Made by a program: the position numbers and the translations under genes
The notes under the pieces: generated by a model
Databases searched by the model: none
The model's input: the letters and a program-made list of their open reading frames with translations, nothing else
What the model was told of the DNA's origin: nothing
From: Clostridium massiliamazoniense
GTDB lineage: Bacteria; Bacillota; Clostridia; Clostridiales; Clostridiaceae
DNA length: 64,000 nucleotides
Direction: 5' to 3'
NCBI RefSeq assembly: GCF_001403635.1
Contig: NZ_LN879468.1
Span: 1,240,001 to 1,304,000 of the forward strand
Shown: in pieces, positions 48,072 to 55,601 of the stretch
Layout of the letters: each line of letters starts with the position of its first letter
How positions within the stretch are numbered: the first letter of the stretch is position 1

Positions 48072-48332
48072 CTATTCCTCCCTAAGCATTTCAATAGGTT
48101 GAATTTTTGTATTATTATTCTTTATATAAGAATTTAAGCTATTTATAGCTTTATCTAAATCTTCCTTTTCTCCATTTATAATTAAAGTTAATGTAGGATC
48201 ATTAAAATCTATTCCACTTTTAAATTTTTTAAAAATATCAAGTGGTATTGTAATCTTAGGTTCCTTTTCATATGATATACTACAATTTTCAAATCTAATT
48301 GTTTTTATATTACCTCCATCATTTATTTCCAA
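48072..48332 (-). pseudogene. Remnant of a second FtsX-type permease gene
   Basis: The 86-codon frame begins only at a TTG with no usable ribosome site and contains no membrane segment. It ends IQPIEMLREE, the classic C-terminal ending of FtsX/MacB-type permeases (P-I-E-x-L-R-x-E). The preceding LTLIINGEKEDLDKAIN and YIKNNN resemble extracytoplasmic parts of such permeases. The simplest reading is an internally deleted, 5'-truncated permease whose end survives because it carries the ribosome site of the next gene. A real small protein is less likely. The adjacent DNA upstream carries a transposon-like relic that may mark the deletion. Confidence 0.5.
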
Positions 48333-48412
48333 ATACTTTTACCTAATTCTACCACTAATTAGATAAAAATTACATATTTTAGTGCTAAAATAATAATTAA
48401 TTATTAAAAAAA

Positions 48413-48532
48413 GGACTGTCTCGTAATGCTATAATTGGATATTATGAAGCAGTTCCTTTTATTTAAATCGACTTTTAAGCATGATAAATAAAGGTGTTAG
48501 AAATACTATCTTGGATAAATGTATAAAAAATT
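48413..48532 (-). mobile_element. Relic of an insertion element, copy 1
   Basis: About 120 bp is closely similar to 50946-51068, in the same orientation. On the minus strand a frame ends LSKIVFLTPLFIMLKSRFK then TAA (48459-48527). It is followed at once by an imperfect inverted repeat (48413-48456, GGACTGTCTCGTAAT with ATTATGAAGCAGTTCC). This is the layout of a transposase C-terminus next to the element's end. The hairpin is followed by seven Ts on the minus strand and may act as a terminator. The IS family is not identified. Confidence 0.5.
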
Positions 48533-48635
48533 AGGATACTTTTTTATTTATGGCTAAATTTATATCATAGGTTTTGTTTGTTTTTTTATAATTATATTTT
48601 TAAACAAAATCTATAAAAAGTCGTTTAAATACAAA

Positions 48636-48690
48636 AAGAGGATTGTTTCAAATGTGGAATCTAATTCCACTTTAAAACAGTCCCTTTTCA
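48636..48690 (-). terminator. Terminator of the MFS gene
   Basis: A long stem with several G:U pairs (about 24 bp: arms 48636-48660 and 48666-48690) is followed on the minus strand by CTCTTTTTGTATTT. It lies 55 nt after the MFS stop codon. Confidence 0.75.
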
Positions 48691-48744
48691 ATGCCTTTTA
48701 TTTTTTTTAAGAAATAATATGTTTTTAAATATTAGAATATAAGC

Positions 48745-49905
48745 TTATATATTCAACTGATATTTCTTTTGAAATTTAGGAATTATAATAAGAATTATTC
48801 CAATAACAGTTATAATTATTCCAAATATTATTAAAGCAGACATAAGACCTAAAATAGTTGAAAGAAGTCCAATTCCTATCGTTGGTATTGCCATACCAGT
48901 ATAACCAGCAACATAATAAGTTGAAATAACAGCTGCACTTTCATCTCTAGAAGCAAGGCTTCCAGCAAGTTGAATAGTTCCTTGGAATGTAAGTCCATTA
49001 CCAATAGCAAGAATTATCATACCTATAAATAAAAGTGTCATACTGATTAAAAAACCAGCAAGAACCATAAGCCATGTTCCTATAAGGAGCAATAAAAGAC
49101 CTAACTGTACTCTAGTAGTTCGTGCTTTAGGTGACTTTATTATTTGAGATACTGCCCCTCCACCTAAAAAAATAAATAGTAAAATTCCTGAGTATGATAA
49201 GTTAGTAGATTTTAATATGGAGTGTACATATGTTGGAACTAGAGATATTACAACACCATTAAGAGCTAACATAACAAAAACTGCTGGACATACAAATGAT
49301 AAAAATATAGTTTTTGAGTTTTTAGGAATACCTAAATGAAAAGTTATAGGTGCTTTTTTATCTTTACTTTCATTTATATTTGGTATTTTAAATAACAATA
49401 TTAAAGCTAATAATAATAATAAAAATAGAACAATATAAGGTAAAGTATAAGGTTTAAATTTTGAATATTCTCCTATTAAGCCACAAGACATTGGTCCAAA
49501 TCCAAATCCTAATAATGTAGCCATACTAGATAGTGCTAAGGCTTTATGTGAATTTGAGCTATGTTTTAATAATAAACCATTACTTGTTCCCATAAATAGA
49601 CCAAGTGCTGCACCTTCAACAGCTCTAGCTAAGTAAAGCATCCAAGGACTTACTGTAAAAATAAATATAAGAGAAGATATAAGCGCTAAGATTATTCCTC
49701 CTCTAACTACGTTTTTTGTTCCATTTCTTTTAACAAAAGAAGTAGAAATTAATAATGCTGGTAGCATACAAGCTGTATATATAGCAAATAAAGCTGTTAT
49801 ATCGAAATTATTAAAATTAAAATGACTTTGATAAATTGGGAATAATGGCGCAGGTAAGTTAGCACTAAAGGCCATTATAGCTATAATTAATAATATAATC
49901 TTCAT
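48745..49905 (-). CDS. Major facilitator superfamily transporter
   Basis: A 386-residue MFS protein with twelve predicted membrane segments. The A-motif region is replaced by SFVKRNGTKNVVRGG between helices 2 and 3, and the antiporter-type stretch LGFGFGPMSCGLIGEY lies in helix 5. This is the layout of small drug or sugar efflux carriers. AAAGGAG lies 7 nt before the ATG. A LysR regulator is divergent with a strong operator between the genes, so expression is probably controlled by a small-molecule co-inducer. Substrate unknown. Confidence 0.9.
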   Translation of the reverse strand: MKIILLIIAIMAFSANLPAPLFPIYQSHFNFNNFDITALFAIYTACMLPALLISTSFVKRNGTKNVVRGGIILALISSLIFIFTVSPWMLYLARAVEGAALGLFMGTSNGLLLKHSSNSHKALALSSMATLLGFGFGPMSCGLIGEYSKFKPYTLPYIVLFLLLLLALILLFKIPNINESKDKKAPITFHLGIPKNSKTIFLSFVCPAVFVMLALNGVVISLVPTYVHSILKSTNLSYSGILLFIFLGGGAVSQIIKSPKARTTRVQLGLLLLLIGTWLMVLAGFLISMTLLFIGMIILAIGNGLTFQGTIQLAGSLASRDESAAVISTYYVAGYTGMAIPTIGIGLLSTILGLMSALIIFGIIITVIGIILIIIPKFQKKYQLNI

Positions 49906-49964
49906 AAGTTTTCTCCTTTGTTTTTCTTATGTGCTTATTATATAATTAATTATTCATTAATTCT

Positions 49965-49994
49965 AATACATAATTTGATATAATATTATGTATT
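49965..49994. promoter_or_regulatory. LysR-type operator in the divergent promoter region
   Basis: A perfect 10-bp inverted repeat, AATACATAAT (49965-49974) and ATTATGTATT (49985-49994), is separated by 10 nt. It has the interrupted-dyad form (T-N11-A) expected for LysR regulators. The spacer contains TATAAT (49979-49984), a likely -10 for the regulator gene, consistent with autoregulation. Confidence 0.65.
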
Positions 49995-50022
49995 TAAAGT
50001 TATTAATTATGAGGTGATAATT

Positions 50023-50904
50023 ATGGAGTTATTACAATTAAAATATTTTGAAAAAGTCGCAAAGCTTCAACATATGACAAAAGCTGCTGATGAATTACAT
50101 ATTTCACAGTCATCTTTAAGTAGAACTATAAGTAGGCTTGAAGAAGATATAGGAGCTAAGTTATTTGAAAGAGAAGGAAGGCAAATAAAACTTAATAATT
50201 ATGGAGAGATGTTTTTAAAAAGAGTAGAAAATACTTTTAGGGAATTAGAAGAAGGAAAAAGAGAAATAGAAGAACTTAAAGATATAGAAAAGAAAACTGT
50301 AATAGTAGGTGCTACTATTACAAGACTTTTACCAAAGGTCTTTCGAGAGTTTCTTAATATTTATCCAGATGTTAAGTTTCAATTATATCAACTAACATCA
50401 AAGGAAGTTGAAAGTCAATTAGAAGAAGGGGAAGTAGATTTTTCTATTACTACTCCAATGATTCAAAAGAAAGGTATAATATCAGTTCCCTTAAAAAAAG
50501 AAAAATTTTTTCTAGCAGTAGGTCCTAGGCATAGATTAGCAAGTAAAAAAATTATTAATTTAAATGAACTCTTAGAGGAACCATTTATATCTTTATCTAC
50601 AGATTATAGTTTTCAGCAAAGTATAAATAGTTTATGTGAGGAAAATGGATTTACTCCTAATGTAATGTTTGAAAGTAATGATACTGAAGTTATTTTTAAA
50701 CTTGTTTTAGAAGGATTTGGGGTAGCTTTTATGCCAGCACATTGGTGGGATGAAGATAGAAAGACACTTCCTGCTAAATTAGAAATAGAAAATTCTTTCT
50801 CTCAAAGGATTATAGGTTTATCTTGGAAGGATGGTCATTATTTATCTAAAACAGCTAAAGATTTTAGAGAATTTGCTATTAATTATTTTAAGGAAGAAAA
50901 ATAA
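50023..50904 (+). CDS. LysR-family transcriptional regulator
   Basis: A 293-residue LTTR. The N-terminal helix-turn-helix is typical (LLQLKYFEKVAKLQHMTKAA, then LHISQSSLSRTISRLEEDIG, residues 2-46), leading to LFEREGRQIKLNNYGE. The periplasmic-binding-like effector domain occupies about 90-290. The longest frame opens at GTG 50014, which overlaps the GAGGTG ribosome site. The ATG at 50023 is used. It is divergent from the MFS gene, its probable target, and resembles CynR/GltC-type regulators in general only. Confidence 0.92.
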   Translation: MELLQLKYFEKVAKLQHMTKAADELHISQSSLSRTISRLEEDIGAKLFEREGRQIKLNNYGEMFLKRVENTFRELEEGKREIEELKDIEKKTVIVGATITRLLPKVFREFLNIYPDVKFQLYQLTSKEVESQLEEGEVDFSITTPMIQKKGIISVPLKKEKFFLAVGPRHRLASKKIINLNELLEEPFISLSTDYSFQQSINSLCEENGFTPNVMFESNDTEVIFKLVLEGFGVAFMPAHWWDEDRKTLPAKLEIENSFSQRIIGLSWKDGHYLSKTAKDFREFAINYFKEEK

Positions 50905-51237
50905 ATTTTATAGTTTAGTGTAAAAAGCATATAACAATAAATGTGGTGCTGTCTCATAATGCTATAACCTGGTATTATGAAGCAGTTCCTTTTATTTAAA
51001 TCGATTTTTGAATATGACAAATAAAGATATTAGAAATCCACCTTTGGATAAATATATAGAAATATTAATTATTTCTCTTTTACAAGATGAGTTTAATACA
51101 CCTTCTATTATAATTATTGATTAATTTTCCTTTCTTTAATATTTCTATATTATAAATTTCAATCTATGATTCCCAAATCATACCTACATCTACTGAAAAT
51201 TCAACTCTTAAAATATCTTTTGAAATATTATCTTCTA
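50905..51237. other. Intergenic region with a repeat relic
   Basis: This 333-bp stretch holds relic copy 2 (50946-51068). The remainder (about 51075-51237) contains, on the minus strand, two consecutive open stretches of about 27 codons in one frame broken by one TAG (for example SKDILRVEFSVDVGMIWES). They may be a decayed gene or chance. No start codon with a ribosome site was found. Confidence 0.45.
50946..51068 (-). mobile_element. Relic of an insertion element, copy 2
   Basis: Similar to copy 1 over about 120 bp and in the same orientation. The minus-strand frame ends LSKGGFLISLFVIFKNRFK then TAA, matching copy 1 at the conserved LSK, FL, LF, K and RFK positions. It is followed by the same inverted-repeat end (GGTGCTGTCTCATAAT with ATTATGAAGCAGTTCC). 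The shared coding-like pattern supports two decayed copies of one element. Confidence 0.5.
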
Positions 51238-51720
51238 CTATAACATTTCAATATAACTACTATTCATCATAACTTTACAAATTTCATCACCATTAGGAGT
51301 ACTTACTAATATTTCTCCTTTTTCATAAAACCCAAACTTACTATATACTTTTATAGCCCTTTTATTAAAATTTCTTACTACTAATCTTATACACTTATTT
51401 TTATAATTTTGTTTTATAAATTTTAATATCATAGGAAATACTATATTACTATATCCACATCCACAATACTTAGGACGTAGCCCTACTCCTAAATTTAAAT
51501 ATTCCTTATTTTCGCTTACTCTAAAATACCCCATTAGAATACCTTCATCATATAATGACCTAAATTCTTTCTCTCTCAATATAGGTTTTGTAATTCCTAA
51601 ATTTCTTTCTTGACATACATCCCATTCTGGTAAATTGTAAATTGAATATGGAAACTCATACTTCCATGAACAAACTTCCATTGCATTTTCTTCTGAAAAC
51701 TTTTCTATTTTTATATTCAT
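51238..51720 (-). CDS. GNAT-family N-acetyltransferase
   Basis: A 160-residue protein with a GNAT fold. It has an N-terminal MNIKIEKFSEENAMEVCSW block (strand 1 and helix 1), the central sheet LNLGVGLRPKYCGCGYSNIV carrying the acetyl-CoA-binding loop (here RPKYCGCGYS in the Q/RxxGxG/A position), and VVRNFNKRAIKVYSKFGFYE near 115-134, the classic motif B. The acceptor substrate is unknown; such proteins modify amino acids, peptides, drugs or ribosomal proteins. A GGGAGAG ribosome site precedes the ATG. It is not close enough to its neighbours to form an obvious operon. Confidence 0.85.
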   Translation of the reverse strand: MNIKIEKFSEENAMEVCSWKYEFPYSIYNLPEWDVCQERNLGITKPILREKEFRSLYDEGILMGYFRVSENKEYLNLGVGLRPKYCGCGYSNIVFPMILKFIKQNYKNKCIRLVVRNFNKRAIKVYSKFGFYEKGEILVSTPNGDEICKVMMNSSYIEML

Positions 51721-51883
51721 GAAAATCTCTCCCTATATAAAAATTATCTAGATATCTATGCCACCTACCTCTAAAACATTATAGTATTATATAAATTAAT
51801 TATCTTACAAACCTCTATATCTACTATATATTTTAATTAACAATATTTAAAAAATAGAATTTTAATATGCTTAAATGTTAGTT

Positions 51884-52429
51884 TTAAAATTCTGTATTTA
51901 ATATAGAAAATACGTAGTCATCATACCATATTCCATTAATCTCATGATGATTTCTTAAAGTTCCATCCTTTTTAAAGTTTAAGTTTTTTAACATATTTAT
52001 TGATTGTTTATTAAAACTACCTGTCTGTGCATATATCTTATTTATTTGCACTCTAGTAAATAAAATTTCACATATGCCTTTAATTGCTTCCTTCATATAA
52101 CCATAATTTCGAAAATTTGAAATCAAATAATATCCAATCTCAACACTTTTATTTCGTGAATTATAATCACTAAATGATACCTTTCCTAATAAAACATTAT
52201 CTGATTTTCTTATTATAGAAAAAATAAATATATTACTATTCTTTAAAATACCATTATAAAACTCTTCTAATTCAATTTTTAATTTTCTTATAATAGGTCG
52301 ACAAGTCATCTTGTATTCTTCTTCATAGGTTGTCTTATTTCTTATTTTAATTAATTCATCTATTTCTATTTTTCTTATATAAAGTCTTTCTGTTTCTATT
52401 GGAAATTCTCTATAAACAACATCCTTCAT
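51884..52429 (-). CDS. GNAT-family N-acetyltransferase (RimJ/RimL-like)
   Basis: A 181-residue acetyltransferase of the RimJ/RimL (Acetyltransf_3) branch: ETERLYIRKIEIDEL at the N-terminus, VLLGKVSFSDYN, VEIGYYLISNFRNYGYMKEA with the acetyl-CoA loop, and NKQSINMLKNLNFKKDGTLR near 142-161. Members acetylate ribosomal protein N-termini or confer drug tolerance; the substrate here is unknown. The longest frame begins with GTG at 52438, adjacent to the AAGGGAA site. ATG at 52429 with proper spacing is preferred. Confidence 0.85.
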   Translation of the reverse strand: MKDVVYREFPIETERLYIRKIEIDELIKIRNKTTYEEEYKMTCRPIIRKLKIELEEFYNGILKNSNIFIFSIIRKSDNVLLGKVSFSDYNSRNKSVEIGYYLISNFRNYGYMKEAIKGICEILFTRVQINKIYAQTGSFNKQSINMLKNLNFKKDGTLRNHHEINGIWYDDYVFSILNTEF

Positions 52430-52478
52430 ACAATTCACTTCCCTTTATAAAATTTATTATTTCCTCTTAAATGCATTT

Positions 52479-52534
52479 TAAGGGGATTATCCTAAAGCTG
52501 AATTACATTCTGACTTTAAAGACAATCCCCTTTT
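52479..52534 (-). terminator. Terminator downstream of the FakA-like gene
   Basis: Arms around AAGGGGATTATCCTAAAG (52479-52497) and CTTTAAAGACAATCCCC (52514-52530) form a long imperfect stem. The tail on the minus strand is moderately T-rich. It lies about 45 nt beyond the stop codon at 52578. Confidence 0.65.
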
Positions 52535-52577
52535 AACTATTAAATATAATAAATCTTAGTTTATTAAGCTACTTTAC

Positions 52578-52829
52578 TTATCCTCTAAGCCCATTAGCTT
52601 GACGCTCCATATTCTCAACTACTACATCAAAAATCTCTCCTAAAGAAGAACAATAATCTAATAAAATCCCTGGTGTATTAGTGTGAAAATGAATTTTAAT
52701 CATTTCTTCATCCCCAACTGCAAGTAAACAGTCACCTTTGATATTATTTGTAATATAATCATTAATTGCATCTTCAGAAAGATTTTCTCCTTCTATTAAT
52801 AATTGAACATCAAATTTATACTCAAGCAT
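52578..52829 (-). CDS. Small free-standing FakA/DAK-type C-terminal domain protein
   Basis: The 83-residue protein resembles the middle/C-terminal domain of FakA (fatty-acid kinase, DhaL-related). Shared features are YKFDVQLLIEGENLSEDAI, GDCLLAVGDEEMIKIHFHTN near 32-51, PGILLDYCSSLGEI and VENMERQ. In FakA this domain follows the kinase domain. Here no kinase domain or FakB gene is adjacent and no deletion is evident: it has its own AGGAG at 9 nt and a good ATG. It could be a regulatory or adaptor domain of the fatty-acid kinase system. This assignment is from motif memory and should be treated as a family call only. Confidence 0.7.
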   Translation of the reverse strand: MLEYKFDVQLLIEGENLSEDAINDYITNNIKGDCLLAVGDEEMIKIHFHTNTPGILLDYCSSLGEIFDVVVENMERQANGLRG

Positions 52830-53026
52830 TTAATACTTCTCCTCTTTTTCTTTTGGTTTTCTATATTTCTAATTTCTCATAAATTTATCTTTACCACTAT
52901 TTAATTAAACATTATAACTCAAATTTGGTAGGCTGTATATAAAAAAAGAAAAAGTATCTATTTTAACAATATTCATTCATTTTTTTATTGATTACATGAA
53001 AATAGATTAATTTAAACTATTCCCCT

Positions 53027-53692
53027 CTAAAATTTACTTAAACTTTCTTCCAATGAATTAACTATAAAATCTGGAGTACTATCAAGTTTCTCTACAGGCA
53101 TTTTCCCTCTATTTATCCATATAGTATTAAATCCATAATTACTAGCACCAGCAATATCCCAACCATTAGATGAGAAAAATAATACTTCCTTTTTAGAAAC
53201 CTTATATTTTGAAATTATTATTTCATATACATTCTTATTAGGTTTAAACTTTCTAACTTCTTCAACTGAAATAGCTTCATCAATTTTTTCATTTATTCCA
53301 GATGACTCTACTGCAGCTTTTAACATTTCTTTTGATCCATTAGATAAAATGACTTTTTTTATATCTTTCTCTTCTAGTAAATCTAAGAAATTTTTAACTT
53401 CTTCATATGTGTCTAATCTTAAATATGCATTCATTAATTTATCTTTTAAAGCTGGATTTTTTATATTAAAAGCTTCCATAGCATATTCTAATGCATCTTT
53501 TGTAACCTCAAAAAACTCCTTATAAGTTCCCATTATCTCTCTTAAAAAACTATATTCTAATTGTTTACTTCTCCAAAGTTTTGAAAAATCATCATAACTA
53601 TCTCCAAATTCATCTTTAAATTTTTCAACTGCTGAATTAAAATTAAATAATGTTCCATATGCATCAAATACACATACTTTAATATTTTCCAT
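53027..53692 (-). CDS. HAD-superfamily hydrolase, haloacid dehalogenase type II-like
   Basis: A 221-residue HAD protein: motif I FDAYGTLF with nucleophile Asp9, motif II LSNGS near 116, Lys in KFKPNKNVYE near 150, and motif IV SSNGWDIAGASNYGF near 174. The AYGT and SSNxWD motifs are those of L-2-haloacid dehalogenases. In gut and soil clostridia the true substrate may be a phosphate ester or 2-halo acid and cannot be fixed. It is preceded by a weak GGAAGT site and appears monocistronic. Confidence 0.88.
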   Translation of the reverse strand: MENIKVCVFDAYGTLFNFNSAVEKFKDEFGDSYDDFSKLWRSKQLEYSFLREIMGTYKEFFEVTKDALEYAMEAFNIKNPALKDKLMNAYLRLDTYEEVKNFLDLLEEKDIKKVILSNGSKEMLKAAVESSGINEKIDEAISVEEVRKFKPNKNVYEIIISKYKVSKKEVLFFSSNGWDIAGASNYGFNTIWINRGKMPVEKLDSTPDFIVNSLEESLSKF

Positions 53693-53807
53693 ACTTCCAC
53701 ATCCTTAGTATTTTATTTAAGATAATAATCATATTTATTATTTGCTTTTTAATAATTTCCTAAATAGAAGAAATTAAATTTACAGTTCTTCGTTACATTT
53801 CAAATAA

Positions 53808-53845
53808 ATCCAGTAAAGAACCCCTTAAATTGCTCACTACTGGAT
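53808..53845 (-). terminator. Weak terminator-like hairpin after the M42 peptidase gene
   Basis: Arms ATCCAGTA (53808-53815) and TACTGGAT (53838-53845) pair perfectly around a 22-nt loop, 18 nt beyond the stop codon. The following sequence is only partly T-rich, so termination is uncertain. Confidence 0.45.
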
Positions 53846-53862
53846 ACTTTAAAATTAAATGT

Positions 53863-54900
53863 TTAATTTGCTAAATATAAAGTTAGTAATTTAACTGTAT
53901 TTTCTATACCTTTATAATGAGTTCTTTCCATACCATGAGAAGCATGAACTCCCGGTCCTATTAAAGCTGTTCTTATATCATTTCCACCTCTAAGTGCAGC
54001 CCCTGCATCTGAACCATAGAAAGGATATATATCAACAGCATAGTCTAACTTATTACTTTCACTTAAATTCACAAGTTCTGTTACTATATTATAGTCATAA
54101 GGTCCACCTGAATCTTTAGCGCAAATACTTACATCATACTCTGTACAACTTAAATCTTCTCCTATACATCCCATATCTACAGCTATTAATTCTGTAATAT
54201 CTTTTGGAATATATGCTGAACCATGTCCAACCTCTTCATAAGTTGAAATAATTATTTTCGTTTTATACTTTGGAACTATTTTTTCTCTATTAAATAATTC
54301 TAAAAGTCCCATTAAAGCAGCTACACTACCTTTATCATCAATAAATCTTGATTTGATGAATCCACTTTCTGTAATAGTAGTTTTAGGGTCTAAGAATATA
54401 AAATCTCCTGGTCTAATTCCTAAAGCTTCAACATCTTCTTTATTCTTAACAACTTCATCAATTCTTACTTCCATATTGTCTGGATCTCTTTTTTTCTCTC
54501 TTGCATCACTATATACATGGACAGCTGGACTTGTACTTAAGAATGTTCCAGTGTATTTTCTTCCATCTCTTGTTCTAATGATACAATATTCACTATCCAT
54601 AGTAGCTGGAATAGGCCCTCCAAGTAATGTGAATTTTAAAGTTCCATCACTTGTTATTGATCTAACCATAGCCCCTAAAGTATCAACATGGGCAGCTAGA
54701 CCAATAACTCTTTCATCACTTTTTCCTTCTATAGTGATAATTCCATTTCCTTTATTAGTTCTTTCAAAGCTATAACCAAAGTCCTTAGCATAGCCTTCAA
54801 TTAGTTCCATAATTTCAAAACAAAAACCTGTTGGACTATGAAATTCTAATAATTCCTTAGCTTTATCTAAAATAAATTCTTTATTAACTGTAAAATTCAT
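53863..54900 (-). CDS. M42 family (tetrahedral) aminopeptidase
   Basis: A 345-residue cobalt/zinc aminopeptidase of family M42 (glutamyl aminopeptidase/PepA and TET type), a cytoplasmic peptide-scavenging enzyme that forms a dodecamer. Metal ligands are visible in order: AAHVDTLGAM near 68, FIDDKGSV near 185, catalytic EE in STYEEVGHG near 217, AVDMG near 240 and the C-terminal HASHGMERTH near 320. CGGAGG lies 5 nt before the ATG. It is probably cotranscribed with the thioesterase gene 33 nt upstream. Confidence 0.93.
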   Translation of the reverse strand: MNFTVNKEFILDKAKELLEFHSPTGFCFEIMELIEGYAKDFGYSFERTNKGNGIITIEGKSDERVIGLAAHVDTLGAMVRSITSDGTLKFTLLGGPIPATMDSEYCIIRTRDGRKYTGTFLSTSPAVHVYSDAREKKRDPDNMEVRIDEVVKNKEDVEALGIRPGDFIFLDPKTTITESGFIKSRFIDDKGSVAALMGLLELFNREKIVPKYKTKIIISTYEEVGHGSAYIPKDITELIAVDMGCIGEDLSCTEYDVSICAKDSGGPYDYNIVTELVNLSESNKLDYAVDIYPFYGSDAGAALRGGNDIRTALIGPGVHASHGMERTHYKGIENTVKLLTLYLAN

Positions 54901-54933
54901 AAAAACCTCCGTTTATTAACTAGAAAAATAGAA

Positions 54934-55437
54934 TTATAATTCTATTTCTTCTGGATCATCATCTCTGTAGTTTGTAATCCACTCATCATCTTCTAAAATA
55001 CCCTCTGATATTTTTTCTACTGGCATCTTCATATATCTTCCAAAAGCTGTTACTGCAACATCACCATTTTCTAATATTATTTCTCCTGTTCCTTCAAAGG
55101 CTCTTCTAGTGTTTTTAGTTATTCTTCCTACTATTTTAAATTTTTCACCAAGTGGTACTGGTTTTCTATATTTTGTTTGAAGCTCTATAGTAACACCCCA
55201 CATTTCTGGTTCTAAAGTTCCTATGGCTCTACCAATAGTTTCATCTAAAAGAGCTGCTGAAATTCCTCCATGTGCTCTACCTGGATAACTTTGATGCTCT
55301 TCTAAAGCTCTAGCAAAAGCAACAACTTCACCATTTTCTAACTCATAAAAATCAGTTTTTAAACCAAAGTCATTTTCTACTCCACATACTATGCATTTTT
55401 TCCCTACATTTTGCTTCTTAGTTACCTTATATTTCAT
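54934..55437 (-). CDS. Hotdog-fold thioesterase (PaaI/4HBT family)
   Basis: A 167-residue hotdog protein. The N-terminal CIVCGVENDFGL (two Cys) is a conserved motif of a PaaI-like subgroup. GRAHGGISAALLDETIGRAI is the 4HBT/PaaI core, with Asp in the helix. EKFKIVGRITKNTRRAFEGTG is the strand region. It presumably hydrolyses an acyl-CoA; which one is not known. The longest frame starts with GTG at 55449 inside the GAGGTGGAG site, so ATG 55437 is used. It lies 33 nt upstream of the M42 peptidase gene. Confidence 0.85.
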   Translation of the reverse strand: MKYKVTKKQNVGKKCIVCGVENDFGLKTDFYELENGEVVAFARALEEHQSYPGRAHGGISAALLDETIGRAIGTLEPEMWGVTIELQTKYRKPVPLGEKFKIVGRITKNTRRAFEGTGEIILENGDVAVTAFGRYMKMPVEKISEGILEDDEWITNYRDDDPEEIEL

Positions 55438-55560
55438 AAAAAACTCCACCTCTACACAATTAATTAAAACTTAATTAACATATTTAACATCTAATAATTA
55501 TTATATCACGAACCTAAGCCTAATATTATATATTTCACCAAGGCTAGTAAACTGAAACTT

Positions 55561-55592
55561 AATTGAGGCAGAGTCTTAACTCTACCTCAATT
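55561..55592 (-). terminator. Terminator of the kdp gene cluster
   Basis: A 14-bp stem with one interruption (55561-55574 with 55579-55592) lies 10 nt after the kdpD stop codon. The U-run on the minus strand is weak, but the stem is strong and the site separates the cluster from the thioesterase gene. Confidence 0.7.
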
Positions 55593-55601
55593 TTATATAT
55601 T

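Larger units (their letters stand above)
48333..48744. other. Intergenic region with a repeat relic and terminators
   Basis: This 412-bp gap holds relic copy 1 (48413-48532) with its terminator-like hairpin. The MFS gene terminator is at 48636-48690. The remaining AT-rich DNA, including 48533-48635, shows no gene. Confidence 0.6.

Noticed and set aside
51075-51237. Small gene after the repeat relic (frame with SKDILRVEFSVDVGMIWES)
   Set aside because: The frame is broken by a TAG, has no start codon with a ribosome site and no recognisable domain. It is mentioned as possible decay only.
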